From contig JAZKDE010000018.1 of assembly GCA_040387735.1 (NCBI GenBank), positions 62,001 through 126,000 of the forward strand: a stretch of DNA of 64,000 nucleotides, written 5' to 3'. The notes under the pieces are model-generated. The model searched no databases and was not told the origin of the DNA. It saw nothing but the letters and a program-made list of their open reading frames with translations. The translations under genes were made by a program, and so were the position numbers. This DNA comes from Arcicella sp040387735 (lineage in GTDB: Bacteria > Bacteroidota > Bacteroidia > Cytophagales > Spirosomataceae). Below are positions 52,506 to 60,944 of this stretch, in pieces; the first letter of the stretch is position 1; every line of letters starts with the position of its first letter.

Positions 52506-54035
52506 ATGGATATAACACATTTTCATCGTTTGTTGAATAAGCAAGTTACCAAACATCTCTCTGACGATTGTTTGAGCCAAGAAAGCTTTCAAAATTTTAT
52601 CAAAGCTGTCAATAATTCATATTATAGTTTTGAAAGAGACAAAGATTTATTTGAACACTCTTCAAAACTCAATGAAAAAGAATATGCAGAAGTAAATAAT
52701 AAACTTAAAAAGGAGATTAAACAGCGGCGACTTTCGGTTGAAAAATTGATCGATGCCATTTACTCTTTGGAAGAAAAGGAAGGACTGGAAGCCAAAATTG
52801 TTGACCCCAATAACTTATTGGGTTTGGTTGACTATTTACAAGTTCAAATTGAAAATAGGAAAAAAATAGAGGCTGAATTGAGAACGGCAAAGGAATTGGC
52901 AGAGGACGCAACGCAGGCAAAATCTGAGTTCCTTTCAATGATGAGCCATGAAATCAGAACTCCCTTAAATGCGATTGTGGGGATGACCTATTTGATGCAA
53001 CAAGAAGAAGTGTCGGATAACATGGCGGAAAATCTCAAGATTTTACAGTTTTCAACCGATAATCTGCACGTATTGATTAACGATATTTTGGATTTTAGTA
53101 AGATTGAAGCGGGAAAAGTAGAATTGGAAAAAGTTCCATTCGATTTGAAACAACTTATCTCAAATATCAAGAAAGCTAATCAGGTAAAAGCGGAGGAAAA
53201 AGAAAATAAAATTAAGTTAATGATTGACGATGATGTACCAAATGTACTCATTGGCGATTCACTGAGATTGGGACAAATTATTTCAAATTTAGTGTCGAAT
53301 GCAGTAAAATTTACTAAAAAAGGAAGTATTACCGTTGAACTTACCTTACAGAAAAGAGTTGGAGATACGGCAGTTTTAGGTTTTTCGGTAGCAGATACGG
53401 GAATCGGAATTGAGCCAAAAAAGCAAAGTTTAATTTTTGATAAATTTACGCAGGCAAATTCTGAAACTACCCGAGAATTTGGTGGAACTGGTTTGGGCTT
53501 AGTTATTACCAAAAAACTACTTCAATTACACGGTAGTGAAATTAATCTGTTTAGTGAAGCTGGAAAAGGGGCTAAATTCTACTTTACGATTGAACTCGGA
53601 ATTGGTTCTGAAATACGAAATAAATCAAATGATTCAAATGTTGAATTTCAGAAAGCAGATATTTTGAGAGGTGTGAGAGTTCTATTGGTGGAGGATTATC
53701 CCGTAAATATTAAAGTAGCCAGTAAGTTTTTAGAAAAATGGAATGTGGTATTTGATGTGGCAGAAAATGGTAAAATTGCCTTAGAAAAATACGAAATAGG
53801 TAAATATGAAGTTATTTTAATGGATATTCAAATGCCCGTAATGGATGGTTATAAGGCAACCGAAGAAATTAGAAAAATTGACGCTAATATTCCGATTATC
53901 GCTTTAACGGCATCGGCAACGCTTAATAATCAAGACCGTGCTTTCACCGTTGGGATGAATGATTACGTTACTAAACCCTTTAATCCCAAGGAGTTATTTC
54001 AAAAAATCGCTAAATTCAGCGTTCAATCTCGCTAA
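52506..54035 (+). CDS. Hybrid histidine kinase partnered with FIST protein
   Basis: A 509-residue cytoplasmic hybrid kinase. The N-terminal helical region (about 1-145, coiled coil around EYAEVNNKLKKEIKQRRLS) has no recognised sensor. HisKA H-box MMSHEIRTPLNAIVGM is near residue 148. The ATPase has N-box IISNLVSNAVKFT, G1 DTGIGI and G2 GGTGLGL. The receiver (about 390-505) has LLVEDYPVNIKV, VILMDIQMPVMDG, ALTAS and YVTKPFNPKEL, all intact. It probably takes its signal from the FIST protein encoded 6 bp upstream. The output could be its receiver or a separate regulator. Confidence 0.92.
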   Translation: MDITHFHRLLNKQVTKHLSDDCLSQESFQNFIKAVNNSYYSFERDKDLFEHSSKLNEKEYAEVNNKLKKEIKQRRLSVEKLIDAIYSLEEKEGLEAKIVDPNNLLGLVDYLQVQIENRKKIEAELRTAKELAEDATQAKSEFLSMMSHEIRTPLNAIVGMTYLMQQEEVSDNMAENLKILQFSTDNLHVLINDILDFSKIEAGKVELEKVPFDLKQLISNIKKANQVKAEEKENKIKLMIDDDVPNVLIGDSLRLGQIISNLVSNAVKFTKKGSITVELTLQKRVGDTAVLGFSVADTGIGIEPKKQSLIFDKFTQANSETTREFGGTGLGLVITKKLLQLHGSEINLFSEAGKGAKFYFTIELGIGSEIRNKSNDSNVEFQKADILRGVRVLLVEDYPVNIKVASKFLEKWNVVFDVAENGKIALEKYEIGKYEVILMDIQMPVMDGYKATEEIRKIDANIPIIALTASATLNNQDRAFTVGMNDYVTKPFNPKELFQKIAKFSVQSR

Positions 54036-54115
54036 GATATGTCACGCTTTGGGAGGAATAGCTTTTGAAGAGATATTCCTTCATATTTTGTTTGATTGGT
54101 AAGATTTAAAAAAAT

Positions 54116-54162
54116 GTCCACATAAAAGCAGGTCCCCGCCAAAGTTCCTACTCCATGTGGAC
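54116..54162. repeat. Hairpin element copy 1 with conserved loop
   Basis: GTCCACAT (54116-54123) and ATGTGGAC (54155-54162) form an 8-bp stem around a 31-nt loop containing GCAGGTCCCCGCCAAAGTTC and TACTC. On the minus strand a T run follows, so it may also end transcription of the 54296-55624 gene. Its loop is nearly the same as in copy 2, while the stem differs completely. Confidence 0.6.
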
Positions 54163-54222
54163 GGAACTCACCATTTTAATATCTTTAATCAGTTTGCTAT
54201 TATCCGTTTTGGTGTAAAATTT

Positions 54223-54269
54223 GTTCATACCAAAGCAAGTTCCTGCCAAAGTTCCTGCTCGGTATGAAC
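54223..54269. repeat. Hairpin element copy 2 with conserved loop
   Basis: GTTCATACC (54223-54231) and GGTATGAAC (54261-54269) form a 9-bp stem around a loop containing GCAAGTTCCTGCCAAAGTTC and TGCTC. It lies 107 bp from copy 1. Stem bases differ from copy 1 yet remain paired, which supports a selected structure. Confidence 0.6.
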
Positions 54270-54295
54270 GTAACCAATCTGTAATTTAATCAATG

Positions 54296-55624
54296 TTAAT
54301 GAACGTTAATTAAGGTCAAAATTCTATTTCCCATCGTTAAAGGCCCCACGTCTATTTTCCATCTCACATCAATCGACTGTCCCGCTGAAACCGTTGCAAT
54401 GGCTTGTAATGAAGTTTGGGCAGCATTTGAAGCATTGATTCTCGCTGAGTTTGCAATTAAAATACCATTTTGATAAAGACTAAATGAAGCCAAGGCATGA
54501 TTATCAGTGGTTGTAATGGTAGTACTTCCCGTCGGCTCATAAATATTCCCATTCAAGATAGTAGGAAGCGTAAAACCTGTTATTGCTCCTACATTTGTGC
54601 CAATATCACCTGTTACCACCGAAATTCCAGTATTACCAACTGCCCCGACACTACTGAACATCACAAAAGGTAATAATGAGCGATAATTGACATAAGTACT
54701 GGTTGAAGGATTTGGAAGTGAGGCAATTCCAGAATCAAACGTAATTGCTCCCGCCGAAGAAAACATTCTTCCTTGCAAAGTTGCTCCTGCACCCCCAGCT
54801 ACTGCACCTGCGTGGGCAAGAAGCGTTCCTTTCATCGTTGTTAAAGCTCCCAAACCGATGGCACCACCCGTGGCAATCCAAAATACATTATTGGCAGTTG
54901 TGCCATTCGTCATAATAATTGTGGAAGCCGCAACCGTATTGATTGCTCCAATAGATCTGATGATAAATAAAGCGTTTGAATTTCCCCCACCGTCCAAGGT
55001 TAAAGTTCCTTGTACGTTGATGACCGCACCTACCGTATAAACACCAGGAGTCAGGGTTTCTCCGTTGCCAAATACCGCAGCGTGAGCCGCATTTGTTACT
55101 GGAATGGCCATTAATTGATTATAAATTAATTCCAAATCACTTACGCCTTGCAAAGTACTAAAGGAAGATGTTAAACCCGAAGTGCTTTGGTATTGACCGT
55201 TGAACATGACTAAGTAAGTTCCTGCCAGTGGAGATAAAGTCATTCCTGGAATTACTACATCGGTTGCTGAAGACGTTGAAATATCCCCCGTTGCTTCTAC
55301 CGAACTGTAACGATTTACATTGGCTTCATCGGCTACTCTTACCCACTTTGTACCGTTATTATAGTAATATCCCAACGTTACATCGCCAGCGGTTGCCGTA
55401 TTATAAACGGTCATTCCCGCAACGTGAGCCGTCAATGGAGTAAAAGCGGTGGTGCTGGTAAGAGCCACACGGGGCATGAGTAAACCCTTATTGGGGTTTT
55501 CTATTTCTAAGACAGAATTGGCATTAATCACCGTAGGGTTATTTCCAATTTTTACCTGTGCCGTCAATATTACGTTAGTGGCTAATATGACCAATACGCT
55601 TAATGTAATCTTCAGATTTAGCAT
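54296..55624 (-). CDS. Secreted DUF3494 ice-binding-like protein nested in a jelly roll
   Basis: A 442-residue secreted protein (signal peptide LVILATNVILTAQ). After a leader typical of Bacteroidota surface proteins (residues 28-105: SVLEIENPNKGLLMPRVALT, GYYYNNGTKWVRV), a jelly-roll half (109-148) is followed by DUF3494-like sequence and then the second jelly-roll half (376-442, ending GNRILTLINVH). Inside, the DUF3494 segments are in reversed order: LTPGVYTVGA ... ANNVFWIATGGA ... GRMFSSAGAITF (190-297) precede FVMFSSVGAVGNTG ... VTGDIGTNVGAITGF ... NGNIY (320-362), which is N-terminal in canonical proteins. It may be an ice-binding protein or a surface adhesin. Activity is unproven. Confidence 0.82.
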   Translation of the reverse strand: MLNLKITLSVLVILATNVILTAQVKIGNNPTVINANSVLEIENPNKGLLMPRVALTSTTAFTPLTAHVAGMTVYNTATAGDVTLGYYYNNGTKWVRVADEANVNRYSSVEATGDISTSSATDVVIPGMTLSPLAGTYLVMFNGQYQSTSGLTSSFSTLQGVSDLELIYNQLMAIPVTNAAHAAVFGNGETLTPGVYTVGAVINVQGTLTLDGGGNSNALFIIRSIGAINTVAASTIIMTNGTTANNVFWIATGGAIGLGALTTMKGTLLAHAGAVAGGAGATLQGRMFSSAGAITFDSGIASLPNPSTSTYVNYRSLLPFVMFSSVGAVGNTGISVVTGDIGTNVGAITGFTLPTILNGNIYEPTGSTTITTTDNHALASFSLYQNGILIANSARINASNAAQTSLQAIATVSAGQSIDVRWKIDVGPLTMGNRILTLINVH

Positions 55625-55665
55625 TTTTTTAAATTTATAGTATGGCGAATGCTACTTAATAGGTA

Positions 55666-55726
55666 GCAATTTTGACTCCTATTTAATCGTTAAATGGTTC
55701 AATTTCTTACCATTTTGGTTTTCACG
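55666..55726 (-). promoter_or_regulatory. Shared upstream element, copy 1
   Basis: A 61-bp segment that aligns without gaps to 60714-60774 at roughly three quarters of positions. Conserved blocks on the plus strand are GCAA, ACTCC, AATCGTTAA and CTTACCATTTT. It lies 42 bp upstream of the DUF3494 gene start. A common regulator of the two surface genes is inferred. Confidence 0.55.
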
Positions 55727-56722
55727 TTACGACTTTACTTTGTATAGTTTGGGATTCACTAAATAGTGACTTTTGAACATATAACTAAACGTTTTTTTAC
55801 TTTTAAAATCTAATTGCTCACTTACTTCAATGATACTCAATTGTTGCGTTTCTAATAGCCAACAAGCATATTCCATGTGAATACCACAATGATACGCTTG
55901 AATAGATTTGCCCAATATTTGTTTGAATAGGGTGGCTATATTTTTGGGAAAATACTCGAATAGTTGCCCTATTTGAACAAGATTTGGTTTTTCATCGGCG
56001 GGAATTTGGCAAATTTGTTGTTCAATTTTTAGAATTACCTGCAAATTCCAAAGCGAAAGTTTCCCTTTTGTTTGCTCATTATTTGAGCTAAAATATTCAA
56101 TAATTCTTGATAAAATAGCCTCTCTTCGTTGCTGATTATTGCTTGATTTTTTAATTAAAGTGGTCGCATCAAGGAAATTTGGAACGTCTTTTGAAAAGTA
56201 AAATAACGGTACATTCGATTCGGTAAATACAGCTATTTTCCTTTCGGTAATGTTAATGGGTCTTTTTAGATAGTCGGTTAGCGTATTTTTAGGAATAACG
56301 TGTAATTGAAAAATAACTTCAGTATTCGATGGAATCATTAACTCCAAACCAACATTTGAAGCCCAGAGAATAGACCCAAATCCCGATTGAGCATTGAGAA
56401 GTTGTTCGTCAATCGGAAGATTTACGTTGAATCGAACATTTAAGTGGTTCGTTGATTTAAAATAAAGTAAATAAAAATGAGAGGATGATATTTCTGGTGG
56501 ATACGTCATCAATATCCGTGATTGCGTGTTGAATGTGCCTTCCCATAAAACAATTTGCTTTGAGCTAAATATCGAATACTCGCCTTTTAGTTCTTTATTC
56601 CACTTTGCAATTGGGAGATTTTCAATTAGGCTACATTCTGGTTTTATTTTAGGTTGCTGTAAATCGGAATATCGGAAAATGAGTTTTTGCCATATAGTTG
56701 GGAGGGGAAGTATATGATTCAT
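55727..56722 (-). CDS. AraC family transcriptional regulator
   Basis: A 331-residue regulator. The last 100 residues carry the two AraC helix-turn-helix motifs (IGQLFEYFPKNIATLFKQIL; IIEVSEQLDFKSKKTFSYMF, then HYLVNPKLYK); the second HTH is best preserved. The N-terminal 200 residues have no recognised ligand domain. It is embedded in the surface-protein cluster, 15 bp after the 188-residue protein and upstream of the DUF3494 gene, making it the likely local controller. A 12-bp direct repeat (ATTCATCGTGTG on the plus strand) spans the junction with the preceding gene, and the ATG used lies inside one copy. Confidence 0.82.
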   Translation of the reverse strand: MNHILPLPTIWQKLIFRYSDLQQPKIKPECSLIENLPIAKWNKELKGEYSIFSSKQIVLWEGTFNTQSRILMTYPPEISSSHFYLLYFKSTNHLNVRFNVNLPIDEQLLNAQSGFGSILWASNVGLELMIPSNTEVIFQLHVIPKNTLTDYLKRPINITERKIAVFTESNVPLFYFSKDVPNFLDATTLIKKSSNNQQRREAILSRIIEYFSSNNEQTKGKLSLWNLQVILKIEQQICQIPADEKPNLVQIGQLFEYFPKNIATLFKQILGKSIQAYHCGIHMEYACWLLETQQLSIIEVSEQLDFKSKKTFSYMFKSHYLVNPKLYKVKS

Positions 56723-56737
56723 CGTGTGTTATATTAT

Positions 56738-57304
56738 TCATCGTGTGGTATTCAATTTTGTAATAGTAAAAGGAACGCAGATTACTTTGCAGTCAATGGG
56801 AATAATTAATTGATTGATTTTTAACTGGGGTTGGAGATTATTATTACTTTCGGAGTCGCTAAATTGGTTGAAATTACCGACAGGTTGTACATTGATATTT
56901 GTAGTTTCAAAGCCAACTGTAGTCGTATTTCCTGTAACATTCAATGAAATATTTCCCCCTGCGAATGCCCCAATTGCAATTTTGTTTGTTCCCCGCCAAA
57001 TGTCGGATGAACCCAATACGCCAAGGTACGTCCAATTAAATAAAGCTGCCCCTACACCAGTTGGTACTGAAATCCCATCGGTTGTATAATAATTGTATGC
57101 GGTGCTTATCGTCAATTCGATTGACCCTAATGGAATAATTGTTGAACCCGTATTAACAAAACTGACAATTAATGTAGTGTTTTGACCAGTATTTACTTGG
57201 TTAGTAGTAAATATAGCTCCAGTGACCGCAGGTTCTGCAAATTGTGCGAGTGCGATATTCACGACTAAAAATATTGTGACAATTGTTAAAAAAAGCCTTT
57301 TCAT
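56738..57304 (-). CDS. Secreted beta-sandwich protein, short paralogue
   Basis: A 188-residue secreted protein (signal peptide LFLTIVTIFLVVNIALAQ). Residues 22-165 closely match residues 22-165 of the protein encoded at 57376-58953: FAEPAVTGAIF, VSFVNTGSTIIPLGSIELTI, GFETTNINVQPVGNFNQF and NNNLQPQLKINQ. The domain looks like a CARDB/DUF11-type Ig-like sandwich. The long downstream part of the paralogue is missing and replaced by a 24-residue unrelated tail (LIIPIDCKVICVPFTIT), so the gene appears to be a truncated duplicate that stayed open. Function unknown, perhaps surface adhesion. Confidence 0.75.
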   Translation of the reverse strand: MKRLFLTIVTIFLVVNIALAQFAEPAVTGAIFTTNQVNTGQNTTLIVSFVNTGSTIIPLGSIELTISTAYNYYTTDGISVPTGVGAALFNWTYLGVLGSSDIWRGTNKIAIGAFAGGNISLNVTGNTTTVGFETTNINVQPVGNFNQFSDSESNNNLQPQLKINQLIIPIDCKVICVPFTITKLNTTR

Positions 57305-57319
57305 ATTGTTTTCTTTTAG

Positions 57320-57352
57320 GAGATTGTCTGAAATTAAAAATCAGACAATCTC
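57320..57352 (-). terminator. Hairpin after the long surface-protein gene
   Basis: GAGATTGTCTGA (57320-57331) and TCAGACAATCTC (57341-57352) form a perfect 12-bp stem with a 9-nt loop, 23 bp after the stop of the gene above. The following minus-strand sequence is not a clean T run, so termination may be partial. Confidence 0.6.
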
Positions 57353-57375
57353 TAAGATGATGCTACATTAGGAAA

Positions 57376-58953
57376 TTACTTTTGGATAGATTGTGCCAAG
57401 GTAGCGGCATTGTTATAAGCATTCGTTTCACCTCCACCAGATGGGGTGATATTTGCCGTAATGTTTGCTTCTGCACCCGCTGTATTGGCGGTTACTGTAA
57501 TAGCAATTCTACTTCTTCCATTGGACAATACAATATTCGTTGAGCTTAAAAGTAAGCCTGTTGGTTTGGTAACTAACGTCCAGTTTTGGTTATTCACCGT
57601 TTCAGTGAGGAGAACTGTGGCAGTTGTTTGAATGGGGTTGAAGGAATAGGTAAATCCAGAAGAGAATGGAATAAATACTTCTACTGATGTTCCGTTTGTT
57701 GAGATTCCGCCAATTTCATTGATGTTAATAATTACCGATTTAATCGCTCCTAATGTGTAAGAAGTACCAGAAAATGTAAAATTTGGGAGTAAATCAGCAC
57801 CCGCAACATTCGCCGTAATTACTGGCGTAGAAGTATTATTATCTATGCTGACGGGTAATTCGCCTCCGCCAGTAACAATTGCGGCAGGAATAATTAATGG
57901 ACTGCCAACTTGAATGCTCGTGGGAATAAATGGCACGTTAAAAATACTAATACCAGCACTTGCAAGTGGTGTTGAGCTGGTACAAGTAGCAGTTGTTCCG
58001 CTCGTTAAACAGCTCCAACCGTTGTTTAATACTGAAAATGTGCCGAAAGTTGTTCCCGTTGGAATTTGTGCCACTACCGTTATCAAACCATTTGTTGAGG
58101 CAGTACCAATATTTGTTACAGTAACGGGAATATTACTTTGTTGTGATGCAATGGGGTTTGGTGTTGGTTGTCCAACCGAAATGGTTAAATCAGGAGTGGT
58201 ACAGACATTTATTGTCACTGTTACGGCTTGTGAAGCGGGACTGTAACAAACCGATTTTGAATATAAATAATACGTACCTGCTAAAACGATTGACGGCATT
58301 GCCACTACTGTTCCCGCATTTGGATTGCTCGCAACCGTATGCCATTCGTAAGTTTGTCCAATGACGGCGGCGGGTTGTAAACTTGTTAAATTTGCAGTTA
58401 TGGCAGGACATACATTACTTTTTGTACTGGCCAATAATACAGGAGCGGTTGGACAACTCTGATTCACTTTCAACTGCGGTTGAAGGTTATTATTGTTTTG
58501 TGAATCATTGAATTGGCTAAAATTACCAATCGGTTGTACATTAATATTGGTGGTTTCAAAACCCGTAGAGGCAACATTTCCAGTAACGGTTAATACAATA
58601 TTTCCACCGTCGAAGGCTGCAATGGGAACTTTATTACTTCCTTGCCAAATATCGGAAACTCCCACTACACCAATATAAGTCCAATTAAATAAAGCAGCAC
58701 CTGCACCAGTTGGAGCGGTAATCCCATTGGATGTATAATAACTGTAAGCGGTGCTAATGGTCAATTCAATTGAGGCTAAAGGAATGGTAGTTGAACCAGT
58801 ATTGGCAAAACTAACCGTAAGTTGTGAGGTTTGTCCCGTATTCACTTGATTGGGAACAAAATTTGCCCCCGTCACAGCAGGGTCGGCAAATTGAGCGAGT
58901 ACGAGATTCAACCCAGCAAACAAGGCGATGAGTGTTAAGAAAAACTTTTTCAT
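57376..58953 (-). CDS. Secreted mosaic surface protein with Ig-like modules
   Basis: About 525 residues. I start at M58953 (MKKFFLTLIALFAGLNLVLAQ, a clear signal peptide) instead of 59046, since the longer frame overlaps the upstream gene. The first module (22-165) is shared with 56738-57304. A connecting Ig-like piece (PVLLASTKSNVCPAITANLT) resembles a gliding-associated-type repeat. The second large module, beginning DLTISVGQPTPNPIA and ending AATLAQSIQK, is shared with 58991-60604 at about 70 percent identity. No T9SS C-terminal domain is visible. It is likely a surface or matrix protein formed by module shuffling. Confidence 0.78.
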   Translation of the reverse strand: MKKFFLTLIALFAGLNLVLAQFADPAVTGANFVPNQVNTGQTSQLTVSFANTGSTTIPLASIELTISTAYSYYTSNGITAPTGAGAALFNWTYIGVVGVSDIWQGSNKVPIAAFDGGNIVLTVTGNVASTGFETTNINVQPIGNFSQFNDSQNNNNLQPQLKVNQSCPTAPVLLASTKSNVCPAITANLTSLQPAAVIGQTYEWHTVASNPNAGTVVAMPSIVLAGTYYLYSKSVCYSPASQAVTVTINVCTTPDLTISVGQPTPNPIASQQSNIPVTVTNIGTASTNGLITVVAQIPTGTTFGTFSVLNNGWSCLTSGTTATCTSSTPLASAGISIFNVPFIPTSIQVGSPLIIPAAIVTGGGELPVSIDNNTSTPVITANVAGADLLPNFTFSGTSYTLGAIKSVIININEIGGISTNGTSVEVFIPFSSGFTYSFNPIQTTATVLLTETVNNQNWTLVTKPTGLLLSSTNIVLSNGRSRIAITVTANTAGAEANITANITPSGGGETNAYNNAATLAQSIQK

Positions 58954-58990
58954 TTTATTTATTTTATGGTTCCAATCTTTTGTTGGATAA

Positions 58991-60604
58991 TTATTCTTGA
59001 ATTGATTGAGCCAATGTTGCGGCATTGTTATACCCATTTGTTTCACCCCCTCCGCTTGGAGTAATATTTGCCGTGATAGTGGCAGTTGTTCCTGCGGTAA
59101 TCGCAGTTATTGTTAAGGCAATCCGACTTCGTCCGTTGGAAGGAATTGTCGTGTTTGAGCTTAGCAGTAAGCCTGTTGGTTTGGTCACCAATGTCCAGTT
59201 GGCGTTATTCACGGGTTCTGCAATGAGAACTGTGGCAGTTGTTTGACTGGAGTTAAAGGAATAAGTAAAACCAGTAGAATATGGAATAAATAACTCAACG
59301 ACGCTTCCGTTAGTAGAAATTCCACCAATTTCATTCAAATTGATAATGAGCGTTTTAATTGCTCCCAAGGTGTAGGAAGTGCTTGAAAAAGTGAAATTTG
59401 GCATTAAATCGACACTTTCTACATTCGGGGTGATAATTGGGGTTGACGTATTATTGCCATTATAAATTGGAAGTTCACCACCGCCATTTACAGTTGCGAT
59501 TGGTATCGTTAATGGATTCCCAACCTGAATCCCCGTTGGAATAAATGGAACGTAAAAAATACTATTTCCTCCAGTAGCAATAACATTTGCGTTGGTACAT
59601 GTGGCAGTAGTGCCAATGGTGGAACAGCTCCAGCCGTTATTAATGGCTGATAATGTACCAAATATTGTCCCCAATGGAATTTTTACCACAACCGTTATTA
59701 GTCCCGTTGATGGGGCAGAACCAATATTTGAAACAGTAATGGGAATATTACTGGTTTGTAATGCAATGGGGCTCGGACTTGGTTGTCCAACCGAAATGGT
59801 TAAATCTGGACTTGTTATAGCCAATGTCCCCAATGTGTAAACCGAATACGTATTGGGAATAATGTTCGAATCGGTGGTAATTGACCCGTTTGTTAAGGAA
59901 CTTGAACTGCCTAAAATGGAGGTTACATCAAATGTGGAGGGGACTTTTACCCATTTCGTACCGTCCCAACCAAGAATCGACAGAGCAGTTAAATTACCAT
60001 TCGTGAGCGTATTTATTCCACTGGTAACGTCCCACGTGAGGGTGATTTTAGCAGCAGTTGCCCCGTTGATGTCCCAATATTCTACCCCATCAATCGCTAT
60101 TACGCCCGTGCCAAAAGAATTTATACTGAATGGACCACCCGTTGGTAATATTGGTTCTGAACCGCCTTTCAAACTACTGGTTACGGCACCACTGGCACTT
60201 ACGCCAAAATAAGCAGCATCAGTTGGGTTACTTTCAGATGCGATACTGATAGCCGCTGGACGATATTTATTATTATCGCCAATTGGAAAAATAAATGGTA
60301 AAGTCATGTAGCTTTTAACGTAGCCATCCACGTGAGCATTATCAGTGGCGTTGATGTGGTTGGCGGTACCGACAAAACTTAAATATCCTTGGGGCGAGGT
60401 ACGTTCAGTACCAACTATTCCTAATAAACTTCCTCCAATAATTTGAAAGTCATATAAATTATTATGAATCGACAATTCGCCTTCCGAAGCGATAAAAATA
60501 TTCCCAAAATTTTGACTTTGTGTGTAGCCTTGATTACTCAACAAACACATGATTAGTCCAAATAAGAAGGTGTGTTTTGCTTTTAAAAGATAAAGTATAT
60601 TCAT
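58991..60604 (-). CDS. Secreted mosaic surface protein, second copy
   Basis: A 537-residue secreted protein (hydrophobic FLFGLIMCLLSNQGYTQ). The N-terminal part (20-265) is a different beta-rich module: NFGNIFIASEGELSIHNNLY and YMTLPFIFPIGDNNKYRPA, as found in Bacteroidota surface proteins. Its C-terminal 270 residues are the DLTISVGQPSPSPIA ... AATLAQSIQE module also found at the end of 57376-58953. The gene lies 37 bp upstream of that paralogue and is first in the series. A 61-bp element 110 bp upstream is shared with the DUF3494 gene promoter. Molecular function unknown. Confidence 0.78.
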   Translation of the reverse strand: MNILYLLKAKHTFLFGLIMCLLSNQGYTQSQNFGNIFIASEGELSIHNNLYDFQIIGGSLLGIVGTERTSPQGYLSFVGTANHINATDNAHVDGYVKSYMTLPFIFPIGDNNKYRPAAISIASESNPTDAAYFGVSASGAVTSSLKGGSEPILPTGGPFSINSFGTGVIAIDGVEYWDINGATAAKITLTWDVTSGINTLTNGNLTALSILGWDGTKWVKVPSTFDVTSILGSSSSLTNGSITTDSNIIPNTYSVYTLGTLAITSPDLTISVGQPSPSPIALQTSNIPITVSNIGSAPSTGLITVVVKIPLGTIFGTLSAINNGWSCSTIGTTATCTNANVIATGGNSIFYVPFIPTGIQVGNPLTIPIATVNGGGELPIYNGNNTSTPIITPNVESVDLMPNFTFSSTSYTLGAIKTLIINLNEIGGISTNGSVVELFIPYSTGFTYSFNSSQTTATVLIAEPVNNANWTLVTKPTGLLLSSNTTIPSNGRSRIALTITAITAGTTATITANITPSGGGETNGYNNAATLAQSIQE

Positions 60605-60944
60605 ATTTATTTTGTGGTTATTTAACAGAATTTACAGCCCAAACTTAAAAGCTAACCTATCAGCAACACAATAAAATCCTTAATTTTCAAAGCTTAGATT
60701 TACCTTAGTACTGGCAAATTCAACTCCCACTAAATCGTTAATTCGTCATACTTCTTACCATTTTAGTTTTTTGAAGTTATTTTATGCTTCAAAAGGGTAT
60801 TAATCCCCAAAAAATGGTCGAAAAGCCAAAACATAATGATTATCGCATTGGTTTTTAGCTCTCTAATAATTGAAAAGATTGAAGAAAATAATTTTTTGAG
60901 CCTTTCGACAGGGCTAATATTTGACCGAAGGACAAAATGTCATC
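60605..60944. other. Intergenic interval before the surface-protein series
   Basis: 340 bp holding the upstream element at 60714-60774 and otherwise AT-rich sequence; no gene or RNA was recognised. Confidence 0.5.
60714..60774 (-). promoter_or_regulatory. Shared upstream element, copy 2
   Basis: The partner of 55666-55726, with the blocks ACTCC, AATCGTTAA and CTTACCATTTT at identical spacing. It lies 110 bp upstream of the surface-protein gene start. Confidence 0.55.

Noticed and set aside
54116..54269. CRISPR array or integron attC sites
   Set aside because: Only two units, each with a different stem; no regular direct repeats with spacers and no attC core motif.
57446..59840. Long plus-strand ORFs across the surface-protein genes
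   Set aside because: They are antisense to genes with signal peptides and shared modules, have low-complexity composition and lack recognisable domains; they mirror the Thr/Val/Ala-rich coding strand.
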